Below are positions 52,197-63,725 of a stretch of DNA of 64,000 bases, in pieces (the stretch's first letter is position 1; each line of letters starts with the position of its first letter). The notes below the pieces were generated by a model, which had not been told where the DNA came from, searched no databases, and saw only the letters and a list, made by a program, of their open reading frames with translations. The translations under genes were made by a program, and so were the position numbers. Origin of the DNA: Pyronema omphalodes (lineage: Eukaryota; Ascomycota; Pezizomycetes; Pezizales; Pyronemataceae); NCBI GenBank assembly GCA_024516155.1, contig JAJJXM010000029.1:649191-713190 (forward strand), written 5' to 3'.

Positions 52197-52636
52197 AAGT
52201 AGACAACCACACAGCAACCGCTGACCCCCCCCTGCATTTTTGACAACAACCTCAAATTCTCCGGTTTTTCCGGCGGAATTAGCTTTTTCGCACTCAGTTT
52301 ACCCGGAATCCCGATTTCCAGGCCCGAATTCCAATTATCCGTCGAGCTTCAGCGGAAAACTGGAATTCTGGGACCCCCGGACCGGCTACCGGGTGTTTTC
52401 ATCAACGCCGCACCCTCACGCGCCCCCCCAATCATCAAATAAACGGCATTTTCGGTTTCGCCGCATCGAACTCCCCCCCCACCCCCAATTCCCCAAACGC
52501 CAGCAGCACTGGTTGTGGTGAACCTCAAAATTTCCCCCCTTTCGGACCCCTATTCTCGCGATAAATTTTCGCTCGCTTAAGTAGAGCCTCCACACATGTC
52601 GTGACGTATTCGCCCCCGGCGAACTCCGACGCTCAC

Positions 52637-54352
52637 ATGGACGCTAATCCGTCCCTCCCGCCAACCTCCTCGCTTATGCAGGTACCCGTTGACACCTGCA
52701 GCCCTACCACCCCAGTTCCGACAACCCCAAACCACCGCATCATCACCATTGACCCCAACACCGGCATGTCAACCGACCCCCTCTCTCGCGCAGATGCCGC
52801 TCACGCCGGTACATCCTCCACCATTGGCCCCTTCCACAGAAAACAAACGACGACCTCCAGAATCAACAAACGCGCCAGTGCCCCATACGCGAAGAGCGTC
52901 GCCGGCATTGAAGTCCTTCGCCGCGCCGTTGAAGAAAAGAAACACATCGCCCCCTCTGACCTCGAAGCTACCCCCTCCCTGCCTCCACCCGCCGATTCCG
53001 ACATCGAACTCGGCGACGACAACGACTACCCCCAGCCTCAGCCCGACAACAACCTCCTCTCAGCCATCGCCACTATGATTTCGAAAAACACCAACGACGC
53101 GCTCCGACCTATTGTCCATTCCATCGACACCATCAACAAAAGACTCGACAAAATCACAAAACCCAGCCCGCCCCCTCCGACACAGCCCCAACGTCAACCC
53201 CACACCGAACAAACGACCACCGCCAACTCACCCCCCGACGACCTCCAATACTGGAAAGAACGATGCCGACTCCTGGAAAACGCCCTTCGCCACCACAACA
53301 TCGCCATACCGACCTCCACCACTACTCGCCGCCACAACCCCCCCACGACCACTCACCAGCCGTGGACCTCCGGCACAACCGTCACTGACCTCTTCTCCCC
53401 CGCCCACGTCCCCAAAAACAACCCCCCCGCAAAACCGCACCCCCGACGCCAACGCACCCGCCCCCAGTCCGTCGTCATACCCTTCCCACACCCTGCGGAA
53501 ATCGACGTCAATACCAAAGCCCAGCTGGGAAGGGCGATCAACGCTGCACTCACCCAGACACAGGCGCCGCCTCACATGGCTGTCGCCACGATCAGACAAG
53601 CCACATAAGGAAACCTCATCGTGACCATGACAGACGGCACCACTGAATCCGAGCTGACCGAGAACCTAGGGACCATACACACAGCGACGCGACAGGTCAA
53701 CACCTCCATCGCCGCACCCCGCCTGTACGAGCGGTGGTATAAGCTCGCAGTTCATGGAATCCCCACGAGCCAATACCCCGACTCCCCCGACGGAATGCGC
53801 TTCCTCCAGGAGGAGATCGAACGCAGCAACGGACCTGTCACCCTGGCGCAACCCCCCCGATATATGACGACCGCGGAGAAACGTGTGGGCAAGGAAGCGT
53901 CCAGTGTGGTTATTGCGGTACGTACCGCCGAAGAGCTCGCACTCCTGAAGCGCAAACGAGTCATGGTACTCTTCGAGCCCCGAAGAGTCACCGAGTACCA
54001 CTCTGCCCGACGGACCGACCAGTGTCGGCGCTGCTTGCTCTTTGGCCACCACTACACCAACTGCACTGGACCGCAAGGCCCCACCTGCGGCATCTGCGGC
54101 CAGAACCACCCCACGGACGACCACGCCTGCAACGACTGCCCCCAAAGCAAAGGTAAGAGTTGTGAGCACACTAGATACCATTGCAAAAACTGCGCGGACG
54201 CCAACCTCCCCGACCTCGACCACCCAGGCTTCAGCAAGCAATGCCCCGTACGCATCCGCATATTCAAAGAAGCCTGGACAGCGTCACAAAACCCCGCCGC
54301 CGCCCCACCCAACCCAGCCGACAGAGACACTGAGATGAACGCCCATGTCTAG
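52637..54352 (+). pseudogene. LINE-A ORF1 (A4), one nonsense codon, different N-terminus
   Basis: ATG at 52637 (MDANPSLPPTSSLMQVPVDT); the frame is open upstream to a GTG, but ATG is the eukaryotic start. Residues 1-130 share only scattered motifs with A1 to A3. From PQPQPDNNLLSAIATMISKN on it matches A1. TAA at 53606-53608 replaces a Ser codon after TIRQAT. The frame then continues through the Gag-like domain and the three Cys/His clusters to the ORF2 overlap. A tiny upstream ORF (ATGTCGTGA at 52596) precedes it. Confidence 0.87.
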
Positions 54353-57300
54353 CTACAACAGACTGGCAGCAACCATACGGATCGTCTCCCACAACGTGAA
54401 CCGACAACGAACAGCACTCAATGCGCTGCTGAATAGCGCACACAACACAGCCGACATAATCCTAATACAAGAAATTCACATTACCGACATAACATACGCC
54501 ACCACACACCCATCGTTCACACTGGTCTTGCCACCGCGTGGGGATAGAACCACCAACAGAACAGCCGCCTATGTGACCAGGACAAACCCATACCTCAGGG
54601 TTTCTCAGCGCACCGATATATGCGCGGATCCTGACCTCCAGGTCCTTGAGGTAGGCACCGACTTAATTCCTTCTTTCTTTCTTCTTAATATGTACAACGA
54701 AAAACACCCCGAAAGCAATATTTATACCATCCCGAGAGCCCTCACCCCCCTCCCCCTCCCCCGCAGGTGCATCATCACAGGTGACCTCAACGCTCACCAT
54801 GCCCTGTGGAACTCCTCCACACGTTCCCCCATCCGCGCCACCGAAATAGTTGACCTCATCGAACAACGAGACTGGACCCTCGTGTCCGTCCCTGACATTC
54901 CCACCTACTACTACAACCAAGGCCGCAGTTCTTCCGTCCTCGACCTGACCCTAGCATCGCCCCACATGGCAGAGGAAACAATCAACTGGGCAATTGACGA
55001 CGACAACGCTACGGGATCTGACCATGAAGTCATAAGTTTCGAAGTGCACACAACCCACCCAGACGCTGAAACAACCCCCCCAACAAACCGACTGAACTGG
55101 AAAAAGACGGATTGGGAGCTCCTCGCCGAAACCCTCCGTGCCTCGTGCTCAGCCCTCACACCATCATGGACACCATACCGCAACCACCCTACCACAGACA
55201 ACCTCGATGCGTGGGCGGAGTCAATACGTGATGCCATCCTTAATGCCGCGACTACGTCCACCCCCGTACTACAAGTGACCCCACAATCGAAAAGATGGTG
55301 GACCGCAGAAGTCACCGAGGCAAGGAAAAAGATGACCAAAGCAAGACGTAAGTGGAAACGCAAACGTGACGATAGATCCCACCTAAACTACAAACAACAC
55401 CGAAACGAATACCACAGGACCATTCGAACGGCGAAAGATGCAAAGTGGAAGGAATATCTTTCCCAAGCCGAAGGACCCGATGTGTGGCAGGCGTTTAGGT
55501 ACACCAACCCTCGGCGTGCTCAGCTAACACCAAACCTCCGCGCAATGATAAACGGCCAAGAAACAATCTGCAGCTCCTTCGACGCAAAGGTAGAGGCCTT
55601 CCAAAAGTTGTTTCCCCCGCCGCCGCCACCACCGCCTCCGTCCGTCCGCCCCCCGCGCCGCGAGTTGCAGTGGACAACCTTTACACCGACAGAGGTAGAA
55701 ACAGCGATATTCTCCTCCTCGCCGAAGAAGGCGCCCGGACCCGATGGGCTCACATTCGCCTGCCTGCGCCAAGCATACCTTGCCATCCCCGAACACATGA
55801 ACAACCTCTACGCCACATTAGGGACGGTAGGCTACCATCCGCGATGCTGGCGCCAGGCCACCACAGTCATTATCGCCAAACCTAACAAGCCGGATTACAG
55901 CAATCCAAAGGCATACCGTCCGATTGCGCTCCTAAACTGCCTTGGGAAGACCCTCGAAAAACTAATGGCCACTCGCCTAGGCACGATGGCAGACTCTCAC
56001 GACTTACTACATAGGGACCAAATAGGTGGACGCCCGCAGAGATCAGCAATTGACGCGGCGATGGCGCTGGTGCACGACGTCGAGATTGGGAAATCTCACG
56101 GAATGCTAACCTCTGCCCTCTTCCTCGATGTTCGTGGAGCGTTCGACAACGTCTCTGCTGACCGCCTCCAACAAACATTACGACAGCTTGGGTGCCAGCG
56201 ACCAGTAGTATCGTGGTGCCAGTCTTTCCTCGCCGATCGCACGATCGCTCTAGCGTTCGATGGGCGAACTGACACGCAACGCCCAGTGCAAACAGGCATC
56301 CCACAAGGTTCCCCTGCATCCCGCATACTTTTCTTATTATACCTCCGCCCATTATTCGACGAACTAGCGCAGGTACACCCGTACGCCTGGACACCTAGCT
56401 ACATTGACGACGTAGCGATCGTCGTCCAGGGACGCACCAGAAAAGCGAACGCCCGCGCACTTGAGAACATTACGACAACAGCCTTTCGGTGGGCCGACGC
56501 AAACGCCGTTGCATTTGACGATGCCAAGTCAGAGCTCCTGCATTTCCACTGGGCACGCACCGACAGCATCACTGAGGAGGAAAAAGTTAAGTTACCAAAC
56601 GGTACAGTTATCACACCGGGAACACAAGGAGGAGAGAAGGATGTTGTGAGGTGGATAGGCCTGTATTTAGATAGGAAACTTAACTTTAGAAAACATGTAG
56701 CTAGACGAGTAACCGCCGCGCAAAGAACTCTGAACGCACTGTGTAGGTTAGCACGGTACGAAACAGGTCTGTCCCCCGCTGCTACAAGACTAATCTACCA
56801 GGTGTGTGTCCAGTCGAGAGCAGACTACGGCGCAGAGATATGGTGGAACCAACAAAAAGACCTTGCCCGCACCCTCCAGAATCAACAGAACACCGCCCTC
56901 CGCAGGATTCTCAACGCTTTCACCTCTACTCCGATCCTGGCCCTCCACAATGAATCCGCACTCCCCCCCGTCACAATACGTCTTGACAACCGCCAGCGGA
57001 AATACGCCCTGCGCACCCTCACCTTACCCGCATCGCACCCTATCATCACACGCTGCCCCGTCTCGTTCCCCGCCCCGAGTATCGAGGATGCCTCCATCAA
57101 CCCGGACACCGAGTACGACCACCCGTGGCACGTCCCAGGACAAGCCCCGTCCCGCCTCCTGCACGTCATCAGCACCCTCTCCCCGTGGGTCCAACCAAAC
57201 GCCGAAATCGAGGACACCTCCCAAAACATCCCCGACGACGACCTCGCCCCTACATTAACGATCGACATCTCCTCCTCCCCGAAGGCTGAAGCTGCCGACG

Positions 57301-58268
57301 ACCACCTCCTCCTCCTCCACGCCCTTCGCCAACGATCGGATACTATCCTACTGTACACGGACGGCTCTCAACTTGACGGCATAACAGGCGCAGGATACAC
57401 CATCCCCCACGGGCTGCCACGACCTGTCGACTCCATAGTGCCCATGGGCGACAGAACAGAAGTCTTCGACGCGGAAGTTATGGCCATCCACGAAGGACTC
57501 CGGACATGCCTGACACATATTTGACGCAACGACCTATACGACAAACACATCCACGTTTTTACCGACAACCAAGCCGCGATACGTCGAGCCTCTCACCTCC
57601 GTCGAGGCCCCGGCCAGGAGCTCGCCTGGGCCATCCACGACAACCCTCACGACCTTCACGCTTACGGTACCTCAATTACCATCCACTGGGTCCCAGGACA
57701 CACTAGCGTCCCCGGAAACGAAGCCGCCGACGAACTGGCCCGACAGGCGACAACAGTACCGCCACGCCGACAAATACCGATATCCCTCACTTGGCCTGCG
57801 CCGCCGCGCTCGAGAGAGGTACACCGAAGACTGGGCTACCTGGTTCACCTCTTTCCCCCCGACCGCGCACGTACGCCGCCACACACCGCCGCAAAATGGA
57901 CACTGCGTACACCGAAAACCCCCGCTGGATATCAACTGCAATCCTGGGTCTTCGCACCGGCCACGGGTACTTCCTCAACTGCTTGGCCCACCCTCCATCC
58001 GACGCATACCCCTCCCGCAGCTGCAGCTGCCCAATCCATCCACCGCAGACGCCTCGACACCTCCTCCTGAGCTGCCCCGACTTCCAGGCCGCTCGCTCCA
58101 CACTCAGGAAGGACCTCAAACTCAGACGAACACTCCCGGATCAACCTAAACACCATTCTGGACACCCCCTCCGGCACCAAGGCTCTTTCCACCTTTATCT
58201 CTGCAACCAAGGTTGCTACCTCGACCTGGGCACACTCCCGGCTAGAGAAGCCTCGCAGAAGGGGATAG
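54345..58268 (+). pseudogene. LINE-A ORF2 (A4), nonsense and three 1-bp insertions
   Basis: Endonuclease and RT are open, with ILIQEIH, ITGDLNAHH, GSDHEVI and SYIDDVAIVV. Within the RT motif GIPQGSPAS the following Pro is Arg (PASR instead of PASP). TGA at 57522-57524 (Arg CGA in A1) stops the frame inside RNase H after TCLTHI. Downstream, single-base insertions near 57796, 57868 and 58125 disturb the rest, matching a length of 3924 against 3921 nt. Confidence 0.88.
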
Positions 58269-59106
58269 ACCCCTACCGCTGACTACACTGACCACAGTAC
58301 CTTAGGAACTTTCGCGCGCGCTGATTTTGCAGTGCTTTCCTACTTAGGATTTCTGTTTTGTAAAAAAAAAAAAAAAAAAAAAGGGACAAGCAAAAGGGGA
58401 AGGTAGAAGAGGGATAGGCGGAGAGAAAGGGAACGGGCACGCGGTGACGGGATCGGGCTGGGGTCGTTGCTTGGGTCTGCTTGGGGTTCGGGTGTTTTGA
58501 GTTTTCTTTTCTTTGTCTTTCAATTGTTTGTCTTACGGGTTGGAGTTGTTTTATGGTACGGCGGGTGAGAAGGGAACGGATGGTGGAATGGTGCACAGGA
58601 AGGGAGATGACGGGGACGGCAGGCGAGAGAGGGCAGACGAGTTTCTTTTGTACTTTCCTTTGTTTGGGTGCGACGATGTTTTTCTTATGTTCGGAGGGCG
58701 GGAGGAGTCCGAGGCGTTGCGAAAGGAGAGAGAGGGGCACGGGGAAGGGGCAGAGGAGGACGGCGGGAGTTACCTTTCTCTCTTGTACGCGGAGGAAACA
58801 AAGGCGGTAAAATGGCTAAACATGGGAAGGGGAAGGGAGGAGGAAAGGGAGGAGCCCGGCGAGGCGGCCTCTGTGCAAGCAGGGCACTTGGAACATCAGA
58901 CGCGCTTGGACAAGAAACCCCCGTAGTAACAGTGGGGATAGACCCCACAACCACAACGATCAAGAGGAGGAGACTGGTAGAGGTGGAGACTGGGTTTTTG
59001 CTTTTACATTTCTTTCTTCTTCTCTTTTGTATTTATCTGTCCCTTGTCATAACCTTCGGGTTGCAAACAAGTAATGAGAGAACAAACAAACAAACTCTTT
59101 TGAGTA

Positions 59107-60657
59107 GTCCTTGATAAATCGTCGGTAGAAGTTCGCGAAACCCAGGAACTCTTGGACCTGTTTCAAATTGGTTGGTTCCTTCCAATCTCTGACTGTGGCT
59201 ACTTTGGAATCCATCATGCGCACGCCGTCGCGGCCAATGTTGTAGACCAGGTACTGTACTTCTGCCTTAGCAATCTTACACTTCTCTGGCTTCAAGTGCA
59301 GTTTTTCTTGTTTGAGTCGTTCCAAGATCTTTCGGACGTGTGCGGTGTGATCGGGCTTTGTTTCAGAAAACACCAGGATATCGTCCAGGTATGCCGTACA
59401 AAACTGGTCCAGGTATGGTCTCAGGACATCATTTATAAATGCCTGGAAATCGGCAGGCGCGTTGGTGAGCCCAAAGGGCATCACTTTCGACTCGAATAGG
59501 CCGTACCTTGTGCGGAAGGCCGTCTTCCATTCTTCGCCTTCTGCCATTCTGATAAGGTTATAAGCGCTGCGGACATCCAGGGTCGTAAAGTATTGAGCTT
59601 TGGAAAGATTCATCATCGTTTCCTGTATCAATGGCAGCGGGTACCGGTTCTTCTCGGTACCTTCATTCAGTCTTCGGTAATCGACGCATAGGCGTAGCGA
59701 TCCGTCTGATTTTTTCACGAATAATATCGGCGAGGCGGCTGATGATTGGGAGCATTGTATAAATCCTTTCTCCAAATTCTCATCGAGCCACGCTTTCAGC
59801 GTCTGCAACTCGTTGTGTGACAGCGAGTATAACGGGCCAAAGGGGGGGACAAATCCCTCTTTCAGTGGGATCTTGTGGTCGTAGGGTCGGTGTGGGGGGA
59901 GTTCCTTCGCGTTGACCTCCTTGAATAAATCGAGATGGTCATGGTACTCTTCGGGGATCATGTCTTTCAGTTCATCATCCGTGAGGCGGGGCTAGTCTTG
60001 TAGGGCGACGGTGATTTCGTAGCCCGATTGTGAGAACACTGTCAGGCTTTCGTCTTCTACCATTTCTTTGAAGTCGGAGATGGTTAGACTTGAGATCGCT
60101 ATTGGGGTTTCGTCTGGAGGGTCGGGGACCGAGTCTTCTAACTCCGGCATGGGGTTTGTGTCGGGCTCGTGGACAGCGGGAGGGGGCCTCGAGTCCAGGA
60201 CCTCGACACCGGTTGTGCTTACAGGCAACGGGGTGCAGTTCCTTAGGCAGTATTGTGAGTCGAAGCTTACAGTGTTGGAACTGAACCTTATTGTTACGTC
60301 GTGTTTCATCAACCAGGGGATGCCCAACACCACCGGGTAGTGACCCAACTTGGTGACGAACATGGGAAGGGTTTCCGAGTGACCATTGATGGTACACTCT
60401 ACTTGGGCGAGGTGTGTGATTTTTCCTGAGGATATGGGTCGGCCGTCGATAACCTCGACCGTTCGGGCTGTTCGTAGGGGGGTTAGAGGGAGTTTGTGAT
60501 GGCGGGCGAAATTGCGGTCAACAAAGGCGATACCAGTGGCGCCGCAGTCAACGAGCGCTACTGTTTTCACAGAGCGGTTATTGGAAAACAAGGGGCAAGA
60601 GAGAACAAGGTGTTTGCATTCTAACTTTCCAGTAAAACTTGCGCCCGATAATAGCAA
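59107..60657 (-). pseudogene. Gypsy protease and RT N-terminal part
   Basis: It begins with a retropepsin-like domain (VALVDCGATGIAFVDRNFA, and later VVLGIPWLMKH). An in-frame TAG at 59992-59994 follows; the context suggests a former Trp codon. RT then has PPHRPYDHKIPLKEG, FVKKSDGSLRLCVDYRRLN, YFTTLDVRSAYN, MPFGLTNAPADFQ and the catalytic TAYLDDILVF. It ends at the A4 insertion after RRFIKDYSK. The upstream Gag is missing because B2 sequence starts at 60697. Confidence 0.87.
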
Positions 60658-60696
60658 TGTATCAGCAATAATCTCCCCACCAGCGGCAGAGCCATT

Positions 60697-63646
60697 GTTG
60701 TTTGTTTGTTGTTTGTTTATTCATTACTTGTATGCAACCTTATTGGTTATAACGAGGGTGCAGGTTTATAGTACATGGAAAGTCAAAAGCAAAAACAAAA
60801 CAAAGTCCCGTCTCTACCTCCGCTGATCCTCCCTTAGGCTGTGATTTTGTGGTCCTGTCCCCACTATTACTTCGTAGGTCCTGTTGTCCAACCGCGTCTG
60901 CTGTTCCAGTGCCCTGTTCGCACAGAGGCCACCGCGCCGGGTGTCCTCTCTTTCCTCCACCCTTCCCCTCCCATGTTTTAGCCTTTTTCCCGCCTTTATT
61001 TCCTCCACGAGCAAAAAGAAAAAGATAACCTCTGCCGGCCCACTCTGCCCCTTCCCATCGCGCCTCTCTCTCCTCGTGCAATCCCGTATACCCCTTCCGC
61101 CCTTAAAAACAAAGCAAAAGAAAGGAAATAATCAAAGGAAAAACTCTCGTCGCCCAATCCCGTCCCCCCTTCCTACCCCGGTCCCTTCTCCTTCCACTGT
61201 CTTCTCCTATCCAACTCCGCCCGTGATAACAAAGGAAACAGAAAAGCAAAGAAAATAAGAAGGAATACATGATGTCAAAAGAGAACGACGAGTCTATCAC
61301 GCACGGAGAAGTCAAGCGGTTCTGCTTATTAGCTGTCAATGAAACGGGGGTGGTCTCGCCTGCGAGTCCTACTTAACCTGGCATGAGCCCATACCAAAGT
61401 AGCGACCTTTGTCGCGGAGATAAACGAAGAGAGAGCCTTTGTGCCGGAGGGGGTGTAGAGGATGTTGTCCAAATTGATCCGGGAATTCCTGTGGAGTTTG
61501 AGATCCTGTCGAAGTGTTGTCCGGGCGTCCTGGTGATCTGGGCAGCTGAGGAGCAGGTGCCGAGGGGTCTGAGGGGGGCGTAGCGGGCAGCTACAATGTC
61601 GCGATGGGTAGGAGTCTGTCGGCGGGTGTGCCAGGTAGTCCAGAAAGTATCCGTGTCCTGTACGGAGACCAAGGATCGCGGTAGAGAGCCACCGGGGGTT
61701 GTCGACGTAGATGGGATCCATGCGTCTCCGGTGCGGGGCAGAGTATGTGTGTGGTCGATCGGAGGAGGAGTACCAGTGTGTCCACTCGGCGACGGTCTTC
61801 TCGCGTGCTTTCTTGCGTAGCCGGGTGAGTGTAATGGGTAGATTCGCACGGGGGAGGGATTCGGTGGCTTGTTTAGCCAGGCGGTCTGCGGCATCGCTGC
61901 CGTGTATGTTGGAGTGACCGGGGATCCAGTGGAGGGTGACTGTGACGTCGTGTTGTAGTAGGGCTTCGGCAGTCTCATGTATAGTGTGGGCTATTTCCTG
62001 GCCGGGGCCGCGTCGGAGGTGTGAGGCACGTTGGAGCGCAGCTTTGTTGTCGCTAAAGATGTGCAGTTGACGGTTGTGGAGGTTGAGGCGAGCGATGTAT
62101 TTCAAGCACGTTAAGAGGCATTCTTGAATTGCGCGCACCTCTGCATCGAACACTTCAGCTGTGTCTCCCATAGGTACGATGGCGTTAATGGTGGTGGGTA
62201 GTCCAGTGGTGATGGTGTATCCGGCGCCGGTGCCAGACGCGGTCTGCGACCCGTCCGTGTAGGCGATGATGACATTGCGGCGTCGTCTGAGGTTGTCGAG
62301 GAGTAGGAGGTCGGCGTGCGCTGTCTCGGGTTTCGGGGCTGTGGGGATGTCGACGGTTAAGAGGTTTTCGTCGGCGTCGAGCGGAACGGGGAGGGAGGTG
62401 TCTTCGACCGGTGCGTTGAGAGGGAGCCAAGGCGAGACAGAGTGTAGAGCGCTGAGGAGGCGCGTGGGTTGTCGTGTGGTGTTGTGCCACGGGTGGTCGT
62501 ACTCGTTTGGGATCTCAATAGCGGCGGATTGTAAGCTCGGTATGGGGAAGGATGTGGGACACCGGCGTGCGATCGGATGTGTCGGAGGGAGAGTGAGGAC
62601 GCGAAGTGCGTATTGGCGTTGCTTGTGGTCCAGGCGTATCGGTACCGGATGTAGCACGGTCTTGTTATGGAGCGCCAGTGTGGGAGTCGAGTTAAAGGCG
62701 TTGAGTATGCGGCGTAGGGCTGAATTTTGTTGGGTTTGTAGTTTCGAGGCAAGGTCTCTCTGTCGCGTCCACCATATCTCCGCGCCAAAGTCCGCACCGG
62801 TTTGGACGCATGCCTGGAAAATTAGTCGGGTCGCGAGGGGAGACAGACCAGTTTCATATCTTGCTAATCGGCATAGCGCGTTGAGCGTTCTTTGTGCGGC
62901 GGCTGTTTTTCTACGTACATGTGCTTTAAAGGTAAGGCGCCTGTCTAGGTACATACCAATCCATCGTACAACATCTTTTTCTCCTCCCTGCGGCCCAGGG
63001 CTCACTATCGTACCGTTCGGTAGTTTTACTTTTTCATTGTCTGTGATTGTATCTGACCTCGCCCAGTGGAAATGAAGGAGTTCCGTCTTTGAGTCGTCAA
63101 AGGCCACAGCGTTGGAAGCTGCCCAAGTGAATGCTGTTTTGGTGACTTTTTCCAGGAGGCGCGCGTTTTCTTTCCGGGTTCGACTCTGTACGACGATTGC
63201 GACGTCATCCATGTAACTGGGGGTCCACGCGAACGGGTGTTCCTGCATTAGTGCGTCGAAGAGGGGTCTTAAGTACAGGAGGAACAGGATCGGTGATGCT
63301 GGGGAACCCTTGTGGATTCCCGTTTTAATTGGGCGTTGGCGATCTGTTTGTCCGTCGAAGGATGGAGCGGTCGTCCTTTCTGCGAGGAAGGTTTCGCACC
63401 ATGTTCGGATTTGTCGGGGGCAGCCTGGCTGGTGTAGTGTCGGCTGAAGGCGATCGGCGGAGACATTGTCGAAAGCTCCGCGTACGTCTAGGAAAAGCGC
63501 TGTGGTGATAAGTTTCTGTTGTTTACCCATTTCAATGTCGTGGACGAGCGCCATTGCAGCGTCGATGGCGGATCGCTGCGGGCGGCCTCCTATTTGGTCT
63601 CGGTGTAACTGTTGAAGTGCGCCTAAGGCCCTAGTGCTTAGGTGGA
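60697..63646 (-). mobile_element. LINE-B copy B2 with a copia LTR remnant at its 5' end
   Basis: On the minus strand it begins with the last 37 bp of the copia LTR (63610-63646), then gttac and LINE-B RT to the tail at 60697. This is the same LTR/LINE-B junction as in B1 at 19595/19596. The copy therefore derives from B1, or a sister, after the copia insertion. The 3' UTR and AAAC-type tail are complete. Confidence 0.85.
61329..63609 (-). pseudogene. LINE-B ORF2, RT to C-terminus (B2)
   Basis: Open without internal stop from HRDQIGGRPQRSAID to FIDS, TAA at 61329-61331. RT catalytic SYMDDVAIVVQ is kept, but the usual GIPQGSPASP reads GIHKGSPASP. RNase H (AYTDGSQTASGTGAGYT, SDNKAALQ, WIPGHSNIHGSDAADRLA) and CSCPLRPP...HLLLSC are present. 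The endonuclease and RT fingers are absent. Its reading frame is less damaged than that of B1 (Trp kept where B1 has TGA). Confidence 0.85.
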
Positions 63647-63725
63647 TTACCCATTTCAATGTCGTGGACGAGCGCCATTGCAGCGTCGATGGCGGATCGC
63701 TGCGGGCGGCCTCCTATTTGGTCTC
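63647..63725 (-). repeat. Short duplicate of LINE-B RT sequence
   Basis: A 79-bp piece (ttacccatttcaatgtcgtg to atttggtctc) repeats 63533-63600 in the same orientation, on the far side of the LTR remnant. It is then cut by the gypsy LTR at 63726. Confidence 0.75.

Larger units (their letters stand above)
52205..59096 (+). mobile_element. LINE-A copy A4, divergent 5' end
   Basis: Inserted in gypsy RT. TSD cttttgagta at 52187-52196 and 59097-59106, with eight extra bases (52197-52204) before the LINE start. The first ~35 bases match other LINE-A copies, but the remaining 5' UTR and ORF1 N-terminus are quite different. From the middle of ORF1 onward it matches A1. The 3' end is the standard one. 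Confidence 0.92.
49555..60696 (-). mobile_element. Ty3/gypsy chromodomain retrotransposon, split by LINE A4
   Basis: On the minus strand: protease, RT, RNase H, integrase, chromodomain, 3' LTR (49555-50065). A4 splits RT at 52196/59097 with TSD cttttgagta. The 5' part (gag and 5' LTR) is replaced at 60697 by LINE-B copy B2. The LTR termini TGTCA and TGACA are perfect inverted repeats, and a G-run next to the LTR (minus strand) is the likely polypurine tract. Several nonsense codons and frameshifts make it inactive. Confidence 0.88.

Noticed and set aside
49555..60696. An endogenous virus reading for the gypsy and copia parts
   Set aside because: No envelope-like ORF is seen. Domain order, the chromodomain and LTRs fit ordinary fungal LTR retrotransposons.
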